Part shown: positions 6,408 to 15,095 of the stretch, piece after piece
How the letters are laid out: each line of letters opens with the position of its first letter
Position numbering within the stretch: the stretch's first letter is position 1
Origin: Streptomyces venezuelae
GTDB lineage: Bacteria; Actinomycetota; Actinomycetes; Streptomycetales; Streptomycetaceae
Assembly (NCBI RefSeq): GCF_008642275.1
Contig: NZ_CP029189.1
Location: 2,836,001-2,900,000, forward strand
Direction: 5' to 3'
Length of the DNA stretch: 64,000 nucleotides
The notes under the pieces: generated by a model
Database searches by the model: none
The model's input: the letters and a program-made list of their open reading frames with translations, nothing else
What the model was told of the DNA's origin: nothing
Position numbers and translations under genes: made by a program

Positions 6408-8753
6408 TCACGAGTTGGGCGATCCCACCGCCGCAGACGGCCGGATCGGGAGGCGGTTCACCGGGCGGCCCGTGGCCGCGCGGACCGCCGAGGCCACCGC
6501 CGCCGGGGTCGTCACCACCGGGACCGCGCTCGCCGCCTTCGCGCCGAACGGGGCCACCACGTCGCGCTCTTCGACCAGCTTGACGATGCGGACCGCCGGG
6601 GCGTCCAGTGCCGTCGGCAGGGCGTAGCCCGTCAGGTCCGGGTGGCGGATCAGGCCGGACACCGTACGGAGGTTCTCCGTCAGGGCCGCGCCCACGCCCT
6701 GGGTGACGCCCGCCTCGATACGGGCCTCCAGCTGACGGGGGTTCAGGATGCGACCCACGTCCTGGGCCACCGCCAGTTCCACGACGCGGACCGAGCCCAG
6801 TTCGATGTCCACGTCCACCACCGCGCGGATCGCGCAGAAGGCGAGGCCCACGAAGGCGTCGCCCTGGCCGTCCGCGTCCAGGGGTTCCGTGGGGTGGGGG
6901 CGGCACTGGGCCGTCGCCCAGAGCTCCTTGCCGGCCATCGCCTCCGCCACCGACATCGAGAACGCGCCGTCGTACGAGGTGATGCGGCCGTCCTGGATCT
7001 GCAGGAGCTCCGTCGACATGCCCAGCTTGTGGGCCATCGGCTGCAGGAGCTGGGTGCGGACCATCTTGGCCGCCCGCTCCACGGCGCCGCCCGACACCCA
7101 CGTGTGGCGGCCGTGCGCCGACGGGCCGGCCGGCGGCTGGTCGGTGTCCACCGGGGCCATGGCGACCTCGTCGACGCCCAGGATCTCCTGGACGATCTGC
7201 CGGGCCAGCGTGGCGAAGCCCTGGCCGGTGTCGACGGCCGCGCAGATGACCGTGGCCGCGCCGCCCACCACCTTCACCGTGGCCGTGGAGACCTCGTCGG
7301 ATCCCTCGGCGCCGAGCATGTGGACCATGCCGACGCCGTAGCCCACGCCGCGCCGTACGGCGCCGGGCTCGCCCGCGCCCTCCGGGCCGCCCGGCAGCAG
7401 CCACTCGTCCTCCGGGGCGTCCTTGGGGAGGGCGGGCAGTTCGAAGTCGCGCACCGCGCGCAGGAGTTCCGCCACCGGGGCCGGGCAGGTCACCGTCTGG
7501 CCGGTGGGGAGGAGGTCTCCCGTCGCCAGGACGTTGCGCATGCGCAGTTCGGCGCCGTCGATGCCGAGGGCGGCCGCGAGCTTGTCCATCTGGCCCTCGT
7601 ACGCGGCGCACACCTGCATGGCGCCCTCGCCGCGGACGTGTCCCGACGGCGGGTTGTTGGTGCGTACCGCCCAGCCCTCGACGAAGGCGTGCGGGACGAC
7701 GTACGGGCCGCAGGCGAAGGCCACCGCCGCCGCCAGGGACTCGGAGGAGGAGTCGGCGTAGGCGCCGGCGTCCATGAGGATCTGCGCCTCCACCTTGACC
7801 AGGCGGCCCTCCGCGTCCGCGTGGTGGCGGTAGCGCAGCAGGGTCGGGTGCCGGTGGGTGTGGCCGAGGAAGGACTCCTCGCGGGTGGCGGCCAGTTTCA
7901 CCGGGCAGCCCGTGCGCAGGGCGAGCAGGCCGAGCGGGAGCTGGAAGGCGGCGTCCTCGCGGTCGGCGGTCGCGCCGGGCACGCCGGTGACGACCACGCG
8001 TACGCGGTCCGGCTCCAGTCCGAAGCAGGCGGCGGCCAGGTCGCGGTCGGTGTGCGGGTCGGTGGACGCGGTGTACAGCTCCACGCCGCCGTCGGGGCGC
8101 GGTACGGCCAGTCCGGCCTCGGCGCCGATGGGGGCGGGGTCCTGGCGGCCGATCCGGTACAGGCCCTCGACCACCACGTCGCCGGTGGCCTCCGGGTCGC
8201 CGTAGCGGAGCGGGATGTGCCGGATCAGGTTGCCGTCGGGGTGCAGGGCGGGCGCGCCGAAGGCCTGCTCGGGGTCGGTGACCGGGTCGAGGAGTTCGTA
8301 CTCGACCGCGATCGCGGCGGCGGCGAGCCGTGCGGTGTCGGGGTGGTCGGCGGCGACGGCGGCGATGGCCTCGCCGTGGTGGCGCACGACCTCGTGCGCG
8401 AACACGGGCCGGTCGGCGATCCGGCGGCCGTGCGTGGTGGCGCCGGGCACGTCGGCGTGGGTGACGACGGCGCGGACGCCGGGCATCTGGGCGGCGGCCG
8501 TGGTGTCGATGGACAGGATGCGGGCGTGGGCGTGCGGCGAGCGCAGCACGGCGGCCCACAGGAGGCCCTCGGCCCACAGGTCGGCGGCGTAGGGGAAGGT
8601 GCCCTCGGTCTTGGCGCGGGTGTCCGCGGCCGGGACGGAGGCTCCGATTCCGCGTGGGACCTGCGGTTCGGAGGTCTCGGCACCCGGGGCGGCCATGGCC
8701 GTCACCGTGGTGTTGACCGTCGTCGTCGCCGTCGCCGCGTCCTGCCCGCTCAC
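6408..8753 (-). CDS. Xanthine dehydrogenase-type molybdopterin-binding subunit
   Basis: A protein of 781 residues with GTG start (8753-8751) overlapping the upstream TGA. It is the large catalytic subunit of a molybdenum hydroxylase (the equivalent of E. coli XdhA). After a 50-residue Ala/Thr-rich lead, the aldehyde oxidase/xanthine dehydrogenase a/b-hammerhead begins at GTFPYAADLWAEGLLWAAVLRS. The molybdopterin-binding region follows, with GEGAMQ and the typical ending motif VTQGVGAALTE carrying the catalytic Glu. It should oxidise a purine (hypoxanthine, xanthine) or aromatic aldehyde at the Mo centre and pass electrons to the FeS and FAD subunits encoded just upstream. The FAD, FeS, Mo order with 4-bp overlaps means strict translational coupling. 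Substrate cannot be fixed from sequence. Confidence 0.93.
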   Translation of the reverse strand: MSGQDAATATTTVNTTVTAMAAPGAETSEPQVPRGIGASVPAADTRAKTEGTFPYAADLWAEGLLWAAVLRSPHAHARILSIDTTAAAQMPGVRAVVTHADVPGATTHGRRIADRPVFAHEVVRHHGEAIAAVAADHPDTARLAAAAIAVEYELLDPVTDPEQAFGAPALHPDGNLIRHIPLRYGDPEATGDVVVEGLYRIGRQDPAPIGAEAGLAVPRPDGGVELYTASTDPHTDRDLAAACFGLEPDRVRVVVTGVPGATADREDAAFQLPLGLLALRTGCPVKLAATREESFLGHTHRHPTLLRYRHHADAEGRLVKVEAQILMDAGAYADSSSESLAAAVAFACGPYVVPHAFVEGWAVRTNNPPSGHVRGEGAMQVCAAYEGQMDKLAAALGIDGAELRMRNVLATGDLLPTGQTVTCPAPVAELLRAVRDFELPALPKDAPEDEWLLPGGPEGAGEPGAVRRGVGYGVGMVHMLGAEGSDEVSTATVKVVGGAATVICAAVDTGQGFATLARQIVQEILGVDEVAMAPVDTDQPPAGPSAHGRHTWVSGGAVERAAKMVRTQLLQPMAHKLGMSTELLQIQDGRITSYDGAFSMSVAEAMAGKELWATAQCRPHPTEPLDADGQGDAFVGLAFCAIRAVVDVDIELGSVRVVELAVAQDVGRILNPRQLEARIEAGVTQGVGAALTENLRTVSGLIRHPDLTGYALPTALDAPAVRIVKLVEERDVVAPFGAKAASAVPVVTTPAAVASAVRAATGRPVNRLPIRPSAAVGSPNS

Positions 8754-10927
8754 GCCGTGCCTCCGTGGTGGATGCCGCCCTCGCCGGGCGCTGCCTGGTG
8801 CGGGATGCGCGGCTCCGGTGCGCCTGCGCCTGCGCCCGGGGTCGCGGGCTCCGCGGCCGCCGCCTCGCGCTCGGCCACGACCTCGCGCACGGCGTCGACG
8901 ACGCCCGCGTAGCCGGAGCAGCGGCAGAGGTTGCCGCACAGCGCCTGACGGGTCTCCAGCTCGCTGGGGGCGTGATTGCCCTCCAGCAGGTCGTGGATGG
9001 TCATGGCCATGCCGGGTACGCAGAACCCGCACTGCACCGCACCCGACCTGCACAACGCCTGCTGGACGTCCGAGAGTTCCCCGTCCGTCGCAAGACCCTC
9101 GACGGTGCGGACCTCGCTGCCGGCGGCCGTCGCGGCCGGTACCAGGCAGGAGGCGACGAGCCGGCCGTCGACCTGCACGGCGCAGGCGCCGCATTCGCCC
9201 TGCGAGCAGCCGTCCTTGGCGCCCGCGAGGCCGAGCCGCTCGCGCAGCACGTACAGGAGGGACTCGCCGATCCAGGCGCCGGTGACGGGCCGGTCGGCGC
9301 CGTTGACGCGCAGGACGTACGAGGCCGACGGGTGCTCGTGATGGGCGACGGCCCCGGCTTCGGCTTCTTCCTCGTACGTCGCTACCTCGGCCGGGAGCCC
9401 TTCGCCGGTTCCCCGGGCCGGGAGTGCGACCTCGCTGTCGGCGGTGTCCGCGTGCGGCGTGGGGTCGGCCGGGGGCTCCTGCGCGGCCGGCCCGTCCCCG
9501 CTGCCGGGGTCGGGCTCCGGAGCGACGGGCTCCGCCCCGTGTGCCGCCCCGTGCGCGGCGCTGTGTGCGGCCTCGTGCGCGGCCTCGTGTGCCGCCCCGG
9601 GCACGGCCTCGTCCGCGGCCTCGGGGCCGGGCTCCGGCGCGTGGCCGAACGCGGTGAAGCCGTGGCCGTCGGTGCCGTCGCCGCCGACGGGCTGCGCGGG
9701 CCCGGCGGCCGGCGCCTGGGCGCGCACCCCGCCGAAGAGGTCCAGTTCGGGCGGAGCCGCCGGCTGCGGCTCCGGTGCGGCGGCGTGGGGGGCGGACGGC
9801 TCGGCGTACCCGGCCTGCTCCGCGTAGCCGGCGTACTCGCCGTGCCCGGCCCCGGCGTACTCCCCCGGGACCGCGTGCCCGGCGTACTCGTCCTGCCCGG
9901 CGTACTCGTCCCGCCCGGCGTACTCGTCCTGCCCCGGGTACTCGTCCTGCCCCGTGTGGTCCGCGGCCCTGGCGCCCTCGGCCTGCTCCGCCGCCGGGCC
10001 GTGCGCGGCCTCGATGTCGTGCGGGGCCTGGTGCACCGGCTCGCCCTCGGGCAGGGCCGTGCCCACCCCGGGCCCGCCCAGCACCCGCGGCCCCCGTCCC
10101 GCGGCGCCCACTCCGGGCCCGCCGAGCAGCCGCCCGGCGGCATGCGCGGTCGCGGCGGCGGCGGCCGAGGCAGCGGCGGCCTCGTCCGTACCGGGCAGCA
10201 CACCGGCAGCGGCCCCGGCGGCACCGGCACCCGAGGTGTCGGTGCCGGGCTCCCCGGCCGGCTGCTGCGTCAAGTACGCCCACGGCGCCGGAGCACCGCC
10301 CGGCAGCGTCGCCGGGGCCTGGCTCCAGTCGGCGTCCAGAGCGCCCGGGCGGTAGTCGTTCTGCCGTTCGGCGAATTCGTCGAACTCGGGGACGGCCCAC
10401 TGCCCGGTCGCCGGACCGGCCTGCTCGGGCTCGTGCGCCGCCTCCGGGAACCGCCACTCGGCCGTCGCGCTCGGATCGGCCACCGGCTGCTCCGGCTCCG
10501 CCTCGGCGAACGCCGCCGCGACCGACGCCGGGATGGGGATCGACGCCGGGATCGGCCCGCCCACCGACCCGGAGCCGGGACCGTGACCACCGGCACCCGC
10601 ACCCGCGGCACCCGCCGCGCCCGCCGGACCTGCCTGCGCCGAACCGTCCGCCTCCGGCCACTGCACCGGAATCGCCCACGTCCCCGTGGCCGCGGGATCC
10701 GTACTGGCGGAGCCGAGCGGCACGATCATCGGCGGCGGCACGTAGCCGTGCCCGGGCGCCGCCAGGGGCTCCCCGGTGCCGAGCGCGTCCAGCATGTCCT
10801 GCGGCAGTTTCACGAAGGCCGTGGCGTCCGAGTCGTACTCGCCGCCCTGCGGGACCGGTTCCCAGCCCCAGCCCGCCGTGCCGTTCCCCTGGGTCACGTT
10901 CTCGTTCTCGTTCTCGTTCTCGCTCAT
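8750..10927 (-). CDS. [2Fe-2S] subunit of molybdenum hydroxylase with 520-residue disordered N-extension
   Basis: A protein of 725 residues. Only the last 200 or so are the recognised subunit: a plant-type ferredoxin fold with Cys motif GCSQGECGAC and the [2Fe-2S]-binding helical domain with QCGFC and CRC motifs (GNLCRCSGY). These clusters relay electrons from Mo to FAD. The first 525 or so residues are Ala/Pro/Glu/Gly-rich low complexity, beginning MSENENENENV (a GAGAAC DNA repeat) and containing four tandem G-Q/R-D-E-Y-A hexapeptides (9868-9953). Normal FeS subunits are 160-200 residues. The ATG at 10927 overlaps the FAD-subunit stop (ATGA). The extension is in frame and shows coding bias, so it is not an annotation artefact. 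It could be a tether, an assembly scaffold or a surface patch. Confidence 0.9.
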   Translation of the reverse strand: MSENENENENVTQGNGTAGWGWEPVPQGGEYDSDATAFVKLPQDMLDALGTGEPLAAPGHGYVPPPMIVPLGSASTDPAATGTWAIPVQWPEADGSAQAGPAGAAGAAGAGAGGHGPGSGSVGGPIPASIPIPASVAAAFAEAEPEQPVADPSATAEWRFPEAAHEPEQAGPATGQWAVPEFDEFAERQNDYRPGALDADWSQAPATLPGGAPAPWAYLTQQPAGEPGTDTSGAGAAGAAAGVLPGTDEAAAASAAAAATAHAAGRLLGGPGVGAAGRGPRVLGGPGVGTALPEGEPVHQAPHDIEAAHGPAAEQAEGARAADHTGQDEYPGQDEYAGRDEYAGQDEYAGHAVPGEYAGAGHGEYAGYAEQAGYAEPSAPHAAAPEPQPAAPPELDLFGGVRAQAPAAGPAQPVGGDGTDGHGFTAFGHAPEPGPEAADEAVPGAAHEAAHEAAHSAAHGAAHGAEPVAPEPDPGSGDGPAAQEPPADPTPHADTADSEVALPARGTGEGLPAEVATYEEEAEAGAVAHHEHPSASYVLRVNGADRPVTGAWIGESLLYVLRERLGLAGAKDGCSQGECGACAVQVDGRLVASCLVPAATAAGSEVRTVEGLATDGELSDVQQALCRSGAVQCGFCVPGMAMTIHDLLEGNHAPSELETRQALCGNLCRCSGYAGVVDAVREVVAEREAAAAEPATPGAGAGAPEPRIPHQAAPGEGGIHHGGTA

Positions 10928-11832
10928 GAGGTCAGTGCCCTCCCCAGGGCCCTGCGCGCCAGCACGGCCACCGTCCGCCGCAGGTGCAGTACTCCGGGAG
11001 CCACCGGCTCGCCCTGGTCGGGCACGCACGCGGCCGCGACGTACTCGCCGAAGGCTTCCAGCGCCTCGGGGGCCAGGGTCCGCCCGCCGTCCCAGTCGAT
11101 CAGCGAGGCCACCCACTGCTCGGCCTCCAGCGGCCGCAGCGGCATCGGGGCCACCGCGCCGATGGCGCAGCGCACGCCGCGGCGCGCGGGGTCCAGTACG
11201 AGCCCCACGGACGCCACGGCACGCCCCGGCCCGGTGCGGCCCGTGGCCTTCAGGAACACCTGCGGCGCGTGCAGCAGCGGCACCCGTACGAAGCCGATCA
11301 GCTCACCGGGCCGCAGCATCTCCCGCCCGGCCAGCAGGTACGACACCGGGATCTCCCGCTGCCCGCCCGGGCCGACGATGACGAGGACGGCCTCCAGCGC
11401 GGCCAGCACGGGCAGTGCGTCACCCGTGGGCGCGGCGGTGGCGATGTTGCCGCCGAGGGTGCCGGCGTTGCGGATCTGCGGCGGGCCGGCGGCGCGGGCG
11501 GCGGCAGCCAGCGCGGGGATCAGAGCGGCGAAATCCGGCCGTCCCATCCGGGCGTGGGTGAGGCCCGCACCGAGCAGCGCGTGGCCGTCCTGGTACTGCC
11601 ATCCGCGGATCTCGTTGATCCGGCCCAGGCCCACCAGTGCGGCCGGCCGCAGCAGCCCGGCGTTGACGGCGGCCATCAGGTCGGTGCCGCCCGCGACCGG
11701 CACGGCGGCGGGCATGGCGGTGAGCGCCGCCACGGCCTCGTCGAGCGAGGCCGGCAGCGTCACGGACTGCGCCGCCTGCGGGCCCTGCGGCCCCTGAGGT
11801 GAATCCAGTGCGTGCGGTGCGTGCGTGGTCAA
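10924..11832 (-). CDS. FAD-binding subunit of molybdenum hydroxylase
   Basis: A protein of 302 residues, first gene of the three-gene operon (the equivalent of E. coli XdhB). The N-terminal FAD_binding_5 domain shows PVAGGTDLMAAVNAGLLRP (the GGTDL flavin motif) and RNAGTLGGNIATAAPTGD (the isoalloxazine-binding GTxGGN(I) motif). The C-terminus is the CO-dehydrogenase flavoprotein C-like domain. It takes electrons from the 2Fe-2S clusters and passes them to NAD+ or another acceptor. The start is TTG at 11832 with AAGGGG about 10 bp upstream. No ATG or GTG fits better. It is followed by the FeS subunit with an ATGA overlap. Confidence 0.9.
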   Translation of the reverse strand: MTTHAPHALDSPQGPQGPQAAQSVTLPASLDEAVAALTAMPAAVPVAGGTDLMAAVNAGLLRPAALVGLGRINEIRGWQYQDGHALLGAGLTHARMGRPDFAALIPALAAAARAAGPPQIRNAGTLGGNIATAAPTGDALPVLAALEAVLVIVGPGGQREIPVSYLLAGREMLRPGELIGFVRVPLLHAPQVFLKATGRTGPGRAVASVGLVLDPARRGVRCAIGAVAPMPLRPLEAEQWVASLIDWDGGRTLAPEALEAFGEYVAAACVPDQGEPVAPGVLHLRRTVAVLARRALGRALTS

Positions 11833-12127
11833 CCCAGCTGCCCCTTCCCGATGTCCCGGTTCCGGCGCTCACGCCTGTTCCGCCGTACGGTACGTCCTCA
11901 CCGCCGGGACGTGGCAACTCTGGCACATCTTCCGGGCCGCCCGGCGCGAGGGTCCGCCCGCCGCGGCCGGCCCCGGGCGCGGTGCCCCGTACGGGCCGTA
12001 CGGCCCTGTCGCACCGCCTTCGACGACCCTCCTCCCCGATTGCCCGATTTTCCCTGTATCCGGGGAAATTGAGGGAGAGTTCCACTCCTGTTCCCTTTCG
12101 GTTCGGGTCGGTGTCGTCAGCCACTTG
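11833..12127. other. Intergenic region upstream of the molybdenum hydroxylase operon
   Basis: No convincing gene. It must hold the hydroxylase promoter (minus strand). TTGCCA at about 11922 is a possible -35, but the -10 is poor. Two structural elements are seen: a small stem-loop TTTCCC (12049-12054)/GGGAAA (12063-12068), a possible weak end for the hexosaminidase transcript, and a 14-bp palindrome GGGCCGTACGGCCC (11993-12006). A GTG-initiated frame at 12124 runs into the FAD gene out of frame and was not accepted. Confidence 0.4.
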
Positions 12128-13777
12128 TCACACGTTCGGGGGCGCGCCTTCGATCGGGCGGCCGAGCACCCCGGGCCGCCGCTGCCGCGGCAACGGCCCG
12201 CCCGGCGGCCGGTAATCGACCCCCTGCGCGGCCAACCGCGCGTAGTGCGAGGCCATCCGCTCCTCGAACCGGGCGAAGTGGCGCTCCTCGGGTGCCGGCT
12301 GCCACGACCACACCACCTCGGCGAAGGCGACCAGCCTCGGGAACACCTGGTAGTCGACGCGGTCCTGGTTCTCCATGACCTCGGTCCAGACGTTGGCCTG
12401 CGCGCCCAGCACGTGGGCGGCGGCCTCCGGCGACAGCTTCGGCGGCACCGGCTCGAAGCGGTAGACGTCCTCCAGCGAGCGCACGTACCCGATGGGCACC
12501 GGCTCGTCCGCGCCGCCCGCCTGCCGGTGGTCCAGGTACACCTGCTGCTCGGGGCACATGACCACGTCGTGCCCGGCCTCGGCGGCGGCGATCCCGCCCG
12601 CGTAGCCGCGCCAGGAGGACACCGCGGCCCCCTCCGCGAGCCCGCCCTCCAGGATCTCGTCCCAGCCGATCAGCCGCCGGCCGCGCGCGGCGAGCCAGCC
12701 GTCGAAGTGCCCGACGAACCAGGCCTGCAGCCCGTCCTCGCCGTCCACACCCAGCTCCCGGATCCGTTCCTGGGCGGCCGCGGAGGCCTTCCACTGCGCC
12801 TTGGGGCACTCGTCCCCGCCCACGTGCACGAAGGGTGAGACCTCCGCCGGGAACAGGTCCAGCACCTCTTCGAAGACCCCCTCGTAGAAGCGCAGCACGG
12901 CCTCGGTGGGCGCGAGCACGTTCTCGGTGATGCCCCAGTCCTCCCAGACCCCGAGCGCGGCGGTGTCGACGACGTCGGTGTTGCCCAGCTCCGGGTACGC
13001 GGCGATGGCGGCCTGCGAATGCCCCGGTACGTCGATCTCCGGGACCACCCGGACGTGCCGCTCGGCGGCGTAGGCGACGATCTCGCGGATGTCGTCCTGG
13101 GTGTAGTACCCGCCGTGCGGGGTCTCGTTCCACAGCGGCGAGGCCCGGTGGCCCCACCGGCTGCGCGGGCGCCAGCCGCCGACCTCGGTCAGCCGCGGGT
13201 GGCGCTTGATCTCGATCCGCCAGCCCTGGTCGTCGGTCAGGTGCAGGTGGAGCACGTTGAGCTTGTGCGCGGCGAGCAGGTCGATGTAGCGCAGCACGCC
13301 GTCCTTGGGCATGAAGTGCCGGGCCACGTCCAGCATCATCCCGCGCCAGCCGAACCGCGGGCCGTCCGCGACCGAGGCGTACGGCAGGCTCCACGCGCGG
13401 CCGGGCAGCGGCGCCCGGCGGTACGCGCCGGGACCGAGCAGCTGACGCAGCGTCTGGGCGCCCCAGAACAGTCCGGCCGCGCTCGCGCCCGTCAGCTCCG
13501 CGCCGTCCGGGCCGATCTCGATGCGGTACGCCTCCGGCCCCGGGTCCCCGGCGCCGTCCGGGTCGACGCGCAGCCGCAGCTCGGCGGTCACGCCGGCCCC
13601 GGCGGCGGGCAGCTCCCAGCCGGTGGCCGCGCCCAGTTCGCGCCGCAGCCAGCGGGCGACCCCCGCGGCTCCCGGCCCGGCGTCCAGGCGCGGCTCGGGC
13701 CCGAACGCGAAGCGGCGCCCGCCCTCGTCGAGCAGTACGACCCGGGGTTCGGGGATCAGGTCCATGCGCAGGTCCAT
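12128..13777 (-). CDS. Beta-N-acetylhexosaminidase, GH20
   Basis: A protein of 549 residues. It has an N-terminal GH20b-type alpha/beta domain (residues about 1-150), then the GH20 barrel beginning FGWRGMMLDVARHF. The catalytic pair Asp-Glu lies in HVGGDECPK (about residues 320-321): Glu is the acid, Asp positions the substrate N-acetyl group. The aromatic pocket residues in SSWRGY and NVWTEV fit the family. It removes terminal GlcNAc/GalNAc, probably from chitin fragments or peptidoglycan pieces. No signal peptide is seen, so an intracellular enzyme acting on imported oligosaccharides is likely. ATG 13777 is used; ATG 13765 is also possible. Confidence 0.93.
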   Translation of the reverse strand: MDLRMDLIPEPRVVLLDEGGRRFAFGPEPRLDAGPGAAGVARWLRRELGAATGWELPAAGAGVTAELRLRVDPDGAGDPGPEAYRIEIGPDGAELTGASAAGLFWGAQTLRQLLGPGAYRRAPLPGRAWSLPYASVADGPRFGWRGMMLDVARHFMPKDGVLRYIDLLAAHKLNVLHLHLTDDQGWRIEIKRHPRLTEVGGWRPRSRWGHRASPLWNETPHGGYYTQDDIREIVAYAAERHVRVVPEIDVPGHSQAAIAAYPELGNTDVVDTAALGVWEDWGITENVLAPTEAVLRFYEGVFEEVLDLFPAEVSPFVHVGGDECPKAQWKASAAAQERIRELGVDGEDGLQAWFVGHFDGWLAARGRRLIGWDEILEGGLAEGAAVSSWRGYAGGIAAAEAGHDVVMCPEQQVYLDHRQAGGADEPVPIGYVRSLEDVYRFEPVPPKLSPEAAAHVLGAQANVWTEVMENQDRVDYQVFPRLVAFAEVVWSWQPAPEERHFARFEERMASHYARLAAQGVDYRPPGGPLPRQRRPGVLGRPIEGAPPNV

Positions 13778-13807
13778 GCGTCAGCCCTTCGCGACTGCGT
13801 GCGCGTA

Positions 13808-13822
13808 TTGCGTCCTGCGCAA
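13808..13822. promoter_or_regulatory. Inverted repeat TTGCG-n5-CGCAA, possible hexosaminidase operator
   Basis: A short inverted repeat 31-45 bp upstream of the hexosaminidase start. It resembles ROK/LacI-type half-sites but is not the 16-bp DasR site usually found at GlcNAc genes, which I could not find here. Short, so possibly chance. Confidence 0.25.
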
Positions 13823-13880
13823 CGCTCGTTCCGCAGGGCGCTCGTCGCGCCGACCCTAACGGGCCGCGCGGGCACGGCAA

Positions 13881-13915
13881 AGACCCCCGGACGCGCTGTA
13901 GCGCACCGGGGGTCT
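13881..13915 (-). terminator. Terminator downstream of the DUF3039 gene
   Basis: AGACCCCCGG (13881-13890) pairs with CCGGGGGTCT (13906-13915), with an inner GCGC/GCGC helix. On the minus strand the stem is followed by TTTGCC, 44 bp after the DUF3039 stop. Confidence 0.8.
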
Positions 13916-13958
13916 CGGTCGGTCTCGGTCCCGCGGAAGACGGAGGGCCGGGGGCGGC

Positions 13959-14243
13959 CTACTTGTCCTTGCCGCCCTTGTCCTTGTCCCCGCCGGGGCC
14001 CATGGACTCGTAGATCTCCTTGCACATGGGGCAGACCGGGTACTTCTTCGGGTCCCGGCCCGGTACCCAGACCTTGCCGCAGAGCGCGACGACGGGGGTC
14101 CCGTCGAGCGCGCTCGCCATGATCTTGTCCTTCTGGACGTAGTGGGCGAAGCGCTCGTGGTCGCCGTCACCGTGCGACACCTGCGGCGTCGGCTCTACGA
14201 GGGTCCCCGTGCCAGTCCCGCGCTCGGGCTCAAGAGTGCTCAT
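13959..14243 (-). CDS. DUF3039 family protein
   Basis: A protein of 94 residues, conserved across actinobacteria with unknown function. The core reads ERFAHYVQKDKIMASALDGTPVVALCGKVWVP, followed by YPVCPMCKEIYESM. The three cysteines (ALCGK, VCPMC) with nearby His suggest a single metal or zinc site. The tail is Lys/Asp/Gly-rich (GDKDKGGKDK). ATG at 14243. It sits 28 bp downstream of the YqgE stop on the same strand, so the two are probably cotranscribed, with the terminator at 13881-13915 closing the unit. Confidence 0.9.
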   Translation of the reverse strand: MSTLEPERGTGTGTLVEPTPQVSHGDGDHERFAHYVQKDKIMASALDGTPVVALCGKVWVPGRDPKKYPVCPMCKEIYESMGPGGDKDKGGKDK

Positions 14244-14271
14244 GGACCCAGGGTACTTAACCCCGCGCCAG

Positions 14272-14832
14272 TCAGTTGAGCGACGGGTCGTCCGGATAGG
14301 TGGCGACCATCGCGAGCTCGCTGCGCTGGCGCCGCAGCACCGCCCGCCACAGCCGCTCCGGGTCCGGGAAGGACACGTCCCCGGGCTCGGACTCCACCAC
14401 GTACCAGGCGCCCTCGCCGAGCTCGGCCTCCAGCTGGCCCGGCCCCCAGCCGGAGTAGCCCGCGAAGATCCGCAGGCCGCCCAGGGCGGCGGCCAGCAGC
14501 TCCGGCGGCGTCTCCAGGTCGACCAGTCCGATCGCCCCGTACACGCGGCGCCACCCGAGCGGACCCTCCTCGCCCGGGATCACCGCCACGCCCAGGGCCG
14601 AGTCCATGGCCACCGGCCCGCCCTGGAAGACCACCCCGGGGTCGCCGGCCAGCGGAGCCCAGGGCAGCAGGACGTCGCCGACGCCCACGGGGGTCGGCCT
14701 GTTCAGGACCACGCCGAGGGAGCCCTGCTCGTCGTGGTCGAGCAGCAGCACGACCGCGCGGTCGAAATTCGGGTCCGCGAGGGTGGGGGTGGCCACGAGC
14801 AGCCGCCCTGTGAGGGAGGACACCTCGGTCAT
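14272..14832 (-). CDS. YqgE/AlgH family protein
   Basis: A protein of 186 residues from ATG 14832. The family signature is clear: LTGRLLVATPTLADPNFDRAVVLLLDHDEQGSLGVVLNRP, then the VFQGGPV loop and the GYSGWGPGQLEAEL motif near residue 135. YqgE/AlgH proteins are cytosolic and widespread, and their biochemical role is still unsettled. In-frame codons extend further upstream, but homology begins at MTEVSSLTGRLL. The gene is divergent from murA across about 260 bp and precedes the DUF3039 gene. Confidence 0.93.
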   Translation of the reverse strand: MTEVSSLTGRLLVATPTLADPNFDRAVVLLLDHDEQGSLGVVLNRPTPVGVGDVLLPWAPLAGDPGVVFQGGPVAMDSALGVAVIPGEEGPLGWRRVYGAIGLVDLETPPELLAAALGGLRIFAGYSGWGPGQLEAELGEGAWYVVESEPGDVSFPDPERLWRAVLRRQRSELAMVATYPDDPSLN

Positions 14833-15095
14833 GCCGCCATGATCCCGCACATCCGCCGTTTCCGGGGAGCGAGCGGGAAGATCGGATCGATCGCAGCTCA
14901 GGGCGCACGGCAGCAGCGAGGAGCGCGCACGGACGGCGTAGGCGGAACGCAACACTCCGCCATGTGGTGGATACGGAGGGTGTTGTACCGAATTCATGAC
15001 AGTCCTACGGCCACGTCGGCCTTACGAACAAGGGGGTGGTGGCCCTTACCCTTTTCCCTGGCCCCCTGCCCACCCCTCTCCGGAACGCGAGATTC

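Noticed and set aside
9868..9953. CRISPR-like appearance of the 18-bp repeats in the iron-sulfur subunit gene
   Set aside because: Units are contiguous, in frame and without spacers, encoding DEYAGQ-type peptide repeats.
11420..12124. A GTG-initiated minus-strand frame starting ADDTDPNRKGTGVELSL just after the hexosaminidase gene
   Set aside because: The first 35 residues look plausible, but the rest becomes Arg/Gly-rich and overlaps the FAD subunit in the wrong frame; no ribosome site.
12128..13880. DasR operator for the hexosaminidase
   Set aside because: No ACTGGTCTAGACCAGT-like 16-mer was found upstream; only a short TTGCG/CGCAA dyad is present.
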